Shown here: positions 43,934-48,025 of the stretch, piece by piece | How positions within the stretch are numbered: the stretch's first letter is position 1 | Layout: each line of letters starts with the position of its first letter | NCBI GenBank assembly: GCA_017993715.1 | Contig: JAGOME010000031.1 | Coordinates: forward strand, 1-48,025 | Direction: 5' to 3' | Length of the DNA stretch: 48,025 nucleotides | Source of the DNA: Phycicoccus sp. | Lineage (GTDB): Bacteria; Actinomycetota; Actinomycetes; Actinomycetales; Dermatophilaceae | The notes under the pieces: generated by a model | The model's database searches: none | Told to the model about the DNA's origin: nothing | Seen by the model: only the letters and a program-made list of their open reading frames with translations | Program-made: the position numbers and the translations under genes

Positions 43934-45192
43934 CGGGCGCTATCGCGCTGTTTCTCGGCCTGGCCGTGCTTGCTTGGCCGACATCCGAGGCTCATGTGAG
44001 GAGTCCTCAAGACCTGACGGCCTCGGAAGGAGACGATCCACAGAGGCTGTCTGGCAACGCCACGCCGGGCTTACCCGCAGACCGAGGTGTGGGGTCGCGA
44101 CTGAGAGGCCTTCTCGTCAGGGTTCGTGGGGGACCCGCTGCGCCGGCGGGACTCGATGAGCTCGTCGAGCTTGTCGCAGTTGGCCTGGAGGCGGGGCTCT
44201 CCTTCGCTGCGGCTGTGGACGTCCTCACCCAACTGCACCTGGCCCCTGCCCAGGTCGCGGCCCTGTCCCAACTGCTGGCCACGGTCGACCCCGAGCTCAG
44301 CGACAAGCCGCCTGCCGTGGGAGAGGGGCGTCCCGAGGCTGCTGATTCCCGGACGGGTTCCCGGGCTCTTGGAGATGGTGGGCAATCTGGTGTCGCCGCG
44401 CCCGAGCTCGCGTTCGTCCTCGCCGCCGCGGCTCTGTCCGCGCGATCCGGGGCCCCCTTGTCGGCCGCCCTGCGCCTCGCGGCTGAGGTCACTCGGGCCG
44501 AAGAGTCGGCTCGGGAGCGTCAGGCCGTCCTGATGGCCGGTCCCAGAGCATCGATGATGCTGCTGACCCTGCTGCCGCTGGCCGGACCGCTCCTGGCCTG
44601 GTCGCTGGGGTGGGATCCGTTCGCCCAGTCCGCAGCCATCTACGTCCTGATCGGGCTGGGTGGCGTGTTGACGCTTCTGGGTTGGCTCTGGTCCCGTCGA
44701 CTGGTGAGAGGAGCCGGCCGGGTCACCTGCTTGGCTCCCGATCCCACCCGGGCATCGACGCCGGCCACGGTGCTGGACGTGGCCCGCGCGGTGGACCTCA
44801 TGCCGCTCGCCCTGTTGACCGGCTGCGGCTCGACCGAAGCGATCGAGCTGGTGGCTCAGGTCGTTTCCGGTCGGGTGGCCGCTGATCTCAACGTTGCAGT
44901 TGCGGCGAGGCGATGGCACACCGAGCCGGGACGCGAGTGGCAGCTCGCCGGACCGGCCTGGTCATCGGTCGGCATCGCGTGGCGGACCGCCGACCGGGCT
45001 GGGGCGGCTCCGGCGGGGCTGCTCACCGCCACGGCTGCGCGGATCCGCCGCACCGAAGCGGCCCAGATCGAGGCGCGGATTCAGCGGGCTGGGGTGCTGC
45101 TCGTGCTGCCTTTGGGCCTGTGCTTCCTCCCGGGGTTTCTGCTCACCACGGTGGTGCCGGTCGTCGCCGATCTAGTGACCCGGGTGTTGTGA
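43927..45192 (+). CDS. TadB-TadC fusion, inner-membrane platform of the Tad pilus
   Basis: A 421-residue protein that covers both platform proteins normally encoded by tadB and tadC. The first half has a T2SSF-like cytoplasmic region (LDELVELVAVGLEAGLSFAAAVDVL near 78, AEESARERQAVLMAGPRA near 200) and then hydrophobic segments (about 203-250). The second half has LDVARAVDLMPLALLTGCGSTEAIELVAQ (about 285) and ends with RIQRAGVLLVLPLGLCFLPGFLLTTVVPVV. M. tuberculosis has two genes here (Rv3658c, Rv3657c). The ATG overlaps the tadA stop. A linker of variable Ser/Gly-rich sequence breaks the first T2SSF region. Confidence 0.82.
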   Translation: MLTGAIALFLGLAVLAWPTSEAHVRSPQDLTASEGDDPQRLSGNATPGLPADRGVGSRLRGLLVRVRGGPAAPAGLDELVELVAVGLEAGLSFAAAVDVLTQLHLAPAQVAALSQLLATVDPELSDKPPAVGEGRPEAADSRTGSRALGDGGQSGVAAPELAFVLAAAALSARSGAPLSAALRLAAEVTRAEESARERQAVLMAGPRASMMLLTLLPLAGPLLAWSLGWDPFAQSAAIYVLIGLGGVLTLLGWLWSRRLVRGAGRVTCLAPDPTRASTPATVLDVARAVDLMPLALLTGCGSTEAIELVAQVVSGRVAADLNVAVAARRWHTEPGREWQLAGPAWSSVGIAWRTADRAGAAPAGLLTATAARIRRTEAAQIEARIQRAGVLLVLPLGLCFLPGFLLTTVVPVVADLVTRVL

Positions 45193-45578
45193 GCAGATGC
45201 GGGGTCGCGGGTGAGGCGCATCTTCTGCGGCACCAACCTCGTGGGTGAGGCAGGTGGGGTTATGGCCCCCCTCAAGCCACCCGCGAGCGGTCCCTGGCTT
45301 TGGGCCCTCACGCGATCGAGTCGGTGGTGGGCTCACTGGCGTTGGCTCCAGGCCGCTGCCGACGCGCACCTGGCCGACCGTGAACGTGTGCACCTGCCAC
45401 TGCTCAACAGCCTGAGCAGACCGGGCGGCCCGTGCCCTGTCGCCACCCACGTGGTGTGTTGTCCACAGGTCTGCTTCGTGAGCGGAGTTATCAACAGATT
45501 CGCCTCTGCCAGCGAGGGATACGCGGAACTGGCGAACCATGGGCTGCATCAACAATCACCTCTGAAGGGAGCGCTTTG
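45193..45578 (+). other. Gap between tadB/C and the pilin gene, with DnaA-box-like words
   Basis: A 386-bp stretch. TTGTCCACA (45459-45467) is an exact actinobacterial DnaA box and TTATCAACA (45488-45496) is one mismatch away. A 122-codon frame from the GTG at 45211 spans almost the whole gap and contains a Trp-rich stretch (PWLWALTRSSRWWAHWRWL), but an equally long frame runs on the other strand, so neither is called. A GAAGGGAG near 45563 serves the pilin gene. Confidence 0.45.
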
Positions 45579-45848
45579 ATGAAGCTCACGCCACCACCCT
45601 GCACAGTCGCGGACACCCGGTCGAGTGCAACGCCGGAATCAGCCCGTGACAACCCTCCCGACATCGATGCCGATGAGGCCGAGTGTCGGCCATTGCCGGA
45701 CGAGGCCGGGATGACGACCGCCGAGTATGCCGTGGGCACTCTTGCCGCGGTGGCCTTCGCGGTTGTCCTCATGACCGTGGTGCGCTCGGGCGCGGTCCAG
45801 AGCGCCCTCTCAGCGGTCATTGAGGCTGCGCTCGCCATGGGTCGGTGA
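45579..45848 (+). CDS. Flp-type pilin (DUF4244)
   Basis: An 89-residue DUF4244 protein, the probable Flp major pilin of the locus. The prepilin-peptidase site is visible as DEAGMTTAEYAVGTLAAVAFAVVLMTVV: Gly before the cut, the Glu at +5 and the long hydrophobic helix that packs into the fibre. The N-terminal leader of about 45 residues is long and hydrophilic for this class. The ATG at 45579 has GAAGGGAG eight bases upstream. Its stop overlaps the next gene. No prepilin peptidase gene lies in the window. Confidence 0.88.
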   Translation: MKLTPPPCTVADTRSSATPESARDNPPDIDADEAECRPLPDEAGMTTAEYAVGTLAAVAFAVVLMTVVRSGAVQSALSAVIEAALAMGR

Positions 45849-46516
45849 GCCGTCACAACCGACTCGTCATGTCCGCAAGGCCGCGTGCCCTCAGACGAGT
45901 CGCCCTCAGGTGGTGGGGTACCGGGTTGGTCCCCCTCGCCAGGTGGGCCGGGCCGGAGTGGGGCCAGGCATGGCCTCGGCGCCCGCTCGTGAGATCTCGC
46001 GTCGCGTCCCGTGCGGGTGCCCCGACCAACGTGGTCGGGGCACCCACCCCTCCCGGAGCGCACGCGTTGGACGCGGCACTCGGCCAACCGGTTCCCGCGG
46101 TTGGGCAAAGGTGGCCCAGTGATGCCGCCCGAGCCGCATGGCCGCTACGCGGGGCGCCGCCGGCGAGTGAGCGCGGCATGGTCACTGCGGAGCTCGCGGT
46201 CGGGATTGCCAGCCTGCTCATCGTGCTCACACTGGCGCTGTCCGCGCTCTCGCTAGGGGCGACGCACGTGACCCTGGTCGATGCCGCTCGGCTCGCGGCG
46301 AGATCGGCTGCTCGTGGGGACACCGCGGCAAGGGTGGTCGAGACTGCCCAGAGCGTCGCGCCCGGGGCCAGCGTTGCCGTGTCGTCGGACGGCGACGGGA
46401 TGGTGGTCAGCGTGCGAGGGCGAGCGCCCGTCCTGCTGGGCGTTCTCGGCATCAGCGATCCAGTGGCCACCGCGCGCACTCCCATTGAGGCCTCTGCGCT
46501 GACCGAGGAGGAATGA
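45845..46516 (+). CDS. TadE-family minor pilin with long N-terminal extension
   Basis: A 223-residue TadE-like protein. The conserved part begins SERGMVTAELAVGIASLLIVLTLALSALSLG, with a class III signal-like Gly and Glu+5, then TLVDAARLAARSAARGD. About 110 residues precede it, rich in Arg, Ala, Trp and Pro, where TadE proteins usually have 10-30. The GTG at 45845 overlaps the pilin stop (GTGA), which supports it, but an internal start cannot be excluded. The extension shows no membrane segment. Confidence 0.82.
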   Translation: MSRHNRLVMSARPRALRRVALRWWGTGLVPLARWAGPEWGQAWPRRPLVRSRVASRAGAPTNVVGAPTPPGAHALDAALGQPVPAVGQRWPSDAARAAWPLRGAPPASERGMVTAELAVGIASLLIVLTLALSALSLGATHVTLVDAARLAARSAARGDTAARVVETAQSVAPGASVAVSSDGDGMVVSVRGRAPVLLGVLGISDPVATARTPIEASALTEEE

Positions 46517-47073
46517 ACATGTGTGCCGACCGGGATCTCTGCAGCAAACGCGGCAGTCCGGGGGTGTCCGGCTCGGGCGGCACTCGGGCCGACAGCGCAG
46601 GGGTGAGGAGGCGCTCCGCGGCGCCACCCCACGGGCCCGACAGGAGCCGACGAGGTCGACCGGCAAGGGACCCGTCGCTGGAACTCGGAATAGGGGCAGC
46701 GTCCGGCAGGGAGTCTGGGTCGGGCTCCGTCCTCGTCGTCGGGGCGATCGCCGCGCTGGTCGTGGTTCTCCTCGGGATGATGGCCCTGGTTGCGGCCGCA
46801 GTGGCGGCTCAGCGCGTACGCACGGCTGCTGATCTCGCCGCGATCGCGGGGGCAGGTGCTGCGGCCGGCATGCTCAGCGCTTCTGCTGGTGCAGGAAACC
46901 CCTGCACCGTCGCGGCGTCGGTGGCGACAGCCAACGGGGGCGAGCTGCGCGCGTGCGAGCTCCAGGGCGACGCAGAAGTTCTCGTGGAAATCGCGGTGCC
47001 GGTCTCGCTGCCATGGCCAGGAGCGCCGTCGGTCGCCACTGCCAGCGCTCGTGCCGGACCAGCCCCAGAGTGA
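46513..47073 (+). CDS. TadE-like helicase/secretion neighbourhood protein (Rv3654c type)
   Basis: A 186-residue protein with a Ser/Arg-rich N-terminal 65 residues, then GSGSVLVVGAIAALVVVLLGMMALVAAAVAAQRVRTAADLAAIAGA, the typical N-terminal helix of the Rv3654c/TadG-like family, and a small Cys-containing outer domain. It is probably a minor pilus or envelope component. The ATG at 46513 overlaps the tadE stop, with GAGGAG before it; an in-frame ATG follows two codons later. It ends the Tad operon. Confidence 0.85.
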   Translation: MNMCADRDLCSKRGSPGVSGSGGTRADSAGVRRRSAAPPHGPDRSRRGRPARDPSLELGIGAASGRESGSGSVLVVGAIAALVVVLLGMMALVAAAVAAQRVRTAADLAAIAGAGAAAGMLSASAGAGNPCTVAASVATANGGELRACELQGDAEVLVEIAVPVSLPWPGAPSVATASARAGPAPE

Positions 47074-47196
47074 GGAGGGCATCACCGAGATCCCCTTTGC
47101 CGAGATTCGCTTTGCCGAGATCTCAGCCCGGAGCAAGGGTCAATCACCCAGCTCGTTTCGTGGTGCTGGCCGTCGCCTCAGTCCTGAAGGTGGGCG

Positions 47197-47676
47197 CTAT
47201 TGCGGCGGGATCTGCTGGGTGTTGTCAAGGCGGCGCTCGGCAACCTCGGCGCGGCGTCGAGCCGTCTCAGTTGCTTCGTGCTGCTCGGCGACGCGGGCTT
47301 CGGCCTCGGTGCGCAGAGCGGCGGCCTCCTCCTCGCGCTGGCGGCGCTCATCAGCCAGGGCTGCTTCACGCTGTGCGAAGCCCTCCTGCATCTCGCGCTC
47401 CTGCTGCTTGCGCTGCTCGTCAGCCAGGCGGGCGTTTTCCTTGGCGTCTTTGCGACGCCGCGACGCGCGGCGGATGCCCACGCGCAAAGTGACCCAGCCC
47501 AGCCAGAGCAGGACGACGATGATCGCGCCGGCGATCACCAGCGACAGGGGAGGGAGTTCGAGTGTTCCACCGAGCACGCCGACCTGGACCGGGTCGGTCA
47601 GCTGGGCCGTGCCCAAGAAGAGCAAGGTGCCGAGCACCGCCGCCACGATGATGAGCAGGATCCCAATGAAGATCAT
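47197..47676 (-). CDS. Small membrane protein with cytoplasmic coiled coil
   Basis: A 159-residue protein. Two hydrophobic segments (about 1-24 and 41-65) flank a short loop, like LapA/DUF1049-type proteins. The remaining 90 residues are a highly charged coiled coil rich in Glu, Arg, Ala and Gln (DAKENARLADEQRKQQEREM to ERRLDNTQQIPPQ). I chose the ATG at 47676, which has GAAGGGA upstream; the frame continues to 47721. It converges with the Tad operon. Function unknown. Confidence 0.75.
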   Translation of the reverse strand: MIFIGILLIIVAAVLGTLLFLGTAQLTDPVQVGVLGGTLELPPLSLVIAGAIIVVLLWLGWVTLRVGIRRASRRRKDAKENARLADEQRKQQEREMQEGFAQREAALADERRQREEEAAALRTEAEARVAEQHEATETARRRAEVAERRLDNTQQIPPQ

Positions 47677-47909
47677 GGGGGTCGTCCCTTCGTCACGCGC
47701 CCGGGCTGGTCCCTGGGCCACACGTCCCGTTACCGGGCAGGCTAGTGCGTCGCGAGGCCGCTGGCGCGGCGCGCCCCGCCGGGCAGACGGTCTGAACGAG
47801 AAAGGGGGCTCGCGGAGGCGCCCAGTGGGGCCCCGCCCTCATTGAGCCCGCTCGACGTGACCCCGCTCGAGTCGGGCCGCCAGCTGGATGGCTGGCCCGC
47901 CGGGGCCGC
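47677..47909. other. Intergenic region at the right edge
   Basis: About 230 bp upstream of the coiled-coil gene. It must hold that gene's promoter on the minus strand. No octamer, hairpin or RNA gene is evident. Confidence 0.4.
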
Positions 47910-48025
47910 TCACTGCGGGGCGACCGAGGCAGGGATGCCCGTGCCGGAGGCGAGCGGGGTGGGGGTCCCTGTCCCGGAGGCGAGCGGGGTGGGGGTGCCT
48001 ATCCCGGAGGCGAGCGGGGTGGGGG
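47910..48025 (-). CDS. C-terminal end of a gene with decapeptide repeats (partial)
   Basis: On the minus strand a frame enters from the window edge and ends at the TGA at 47910-47912. It encodes near-perfect 10-residue repeats of the type TPLASGTGTP, followed by IPASVAPQ. The DNA repeat is 30 bp, seen three times (word GGAGGCGAGC at 47947, 47977 and 48007). The Thr/Pro/Ala/Ser content suits a flexible linker or tail. The plus strand is also open from an ATG at 47935 with GAGG upstream and would give VPEASGVGVP repeats, so the strand is not certain. Confidence 0.4.
   Translation of the reverse strand, partial: PTPLASGIGTPTPLASGTGTPTPLASGTGIPASVAPQ
47941..48025. repeat. 30-bp tandem repeat, at least three units
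   Basis: The unit, from CCGGAGGCGAG to GTGGGGGT plus a variable hexamer, recurs with an exact 30-bp period and runs off the window. The period is a multiple of three, which fits a coding repeat and distinguishes it from the 61-bp array at the left end. Confidence 0.9.

Noticed and set aside
45211-45579. 122-codon frame between tadB/C and the pilin gene
   Set aside because: An equally long frame lies on the opposite strand, and neither shows a family motif.

Overview
The window is a 48 kb piece of a high-GC chromosome from an actinobacterium (Actinomycetota), probably Micrococcales-like, though the family cannot be fixed from the sequence. The evidence is many GTG/TTG starts, 4-bp GTGA/ATGA gene overlaps, and a gene order shared with other actinobacteria: crp, nth, CoA-Nudix, marP, holin-like, nhaA, acs at the left, and ssd, tadA, tadB/C, Flp-like pilin, tadE and a TadE-like gene at the right, with a 6C-type structured RNA upstream of ssd. 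In Mycobacterium tuberculosis these two blocks lie close together (roughly Rv3676 to Rv3654c); here about 33 kb of metabolic and regulatory genes separates them.

Layout. 1-770: non-coding minisatellite, about four 61-bp tandem units plus one detached copy. 0.77-8.5 kb: conserved crp-to-acs block. 8.7-9.3 kb: exported protein. 9.3-16.8 kb: LysR regulator divergent from a 5-oxoproline operon (pxpA, NCS1 permease, biotin carboxyl carrier, biotin carboxylase, pxpB, pxpC, bioY), with a perfect palindrome near -66 of a good promoter. 17.0-20.8 kb: phenylalanine hydroxylase, two tandem Tat-exported paralogs, a small conserved protein and a GNAT acetyltransferase. 20.8-26.8 kb: AfsR/SARP-type regulator, DUF485-actP symporter pair with a Crp-like site, MarR regulator. 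26.9-35.2 kb: icmF, menB, Uma2 protein, and threonine catabolism genes tdh and kbl flanking an ERCC4-type nuclease. 35.3-39.5 kb: LytS/LytTR two-component system in an operon with a second small-membrane-protein/symporter pair. 39.5-41.2 kb: thioesterase and a degenerate Fic protein. 41.6-47.1 kb: 6C RNA and Tad pilus locus. 47.2-48.0 kb: a membrane coiled-coil gene and the repeat-rich edge of another gene.

The most notable signal is at the DNA level. The octamer GAATGCCG (reverse CGGCATTC) occurs at least 47 times by my hand scan, about once per kb. About 1.8 occurrences on both strands together would be expected if GC is near 68% (my estimate). It occurs on both strands and in several reading frames, is about fourfold enriched between genes, and sits within or beside several intergenic hairpins. 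This resembles the DNA uptake sequences of Neisseria and Haemophilus, which to my knowledge are not described in Actinobacteria. Its function is not shown here.

The genes fit a heterotroph that uses acetate and other short carboxylates (acs, two symporter systems, Crp), 5-oxoproline, threonine, phenylalanine and possibly branched-chain acyl-CoA (icmF), and that assembles a Tad/Flp pilus.
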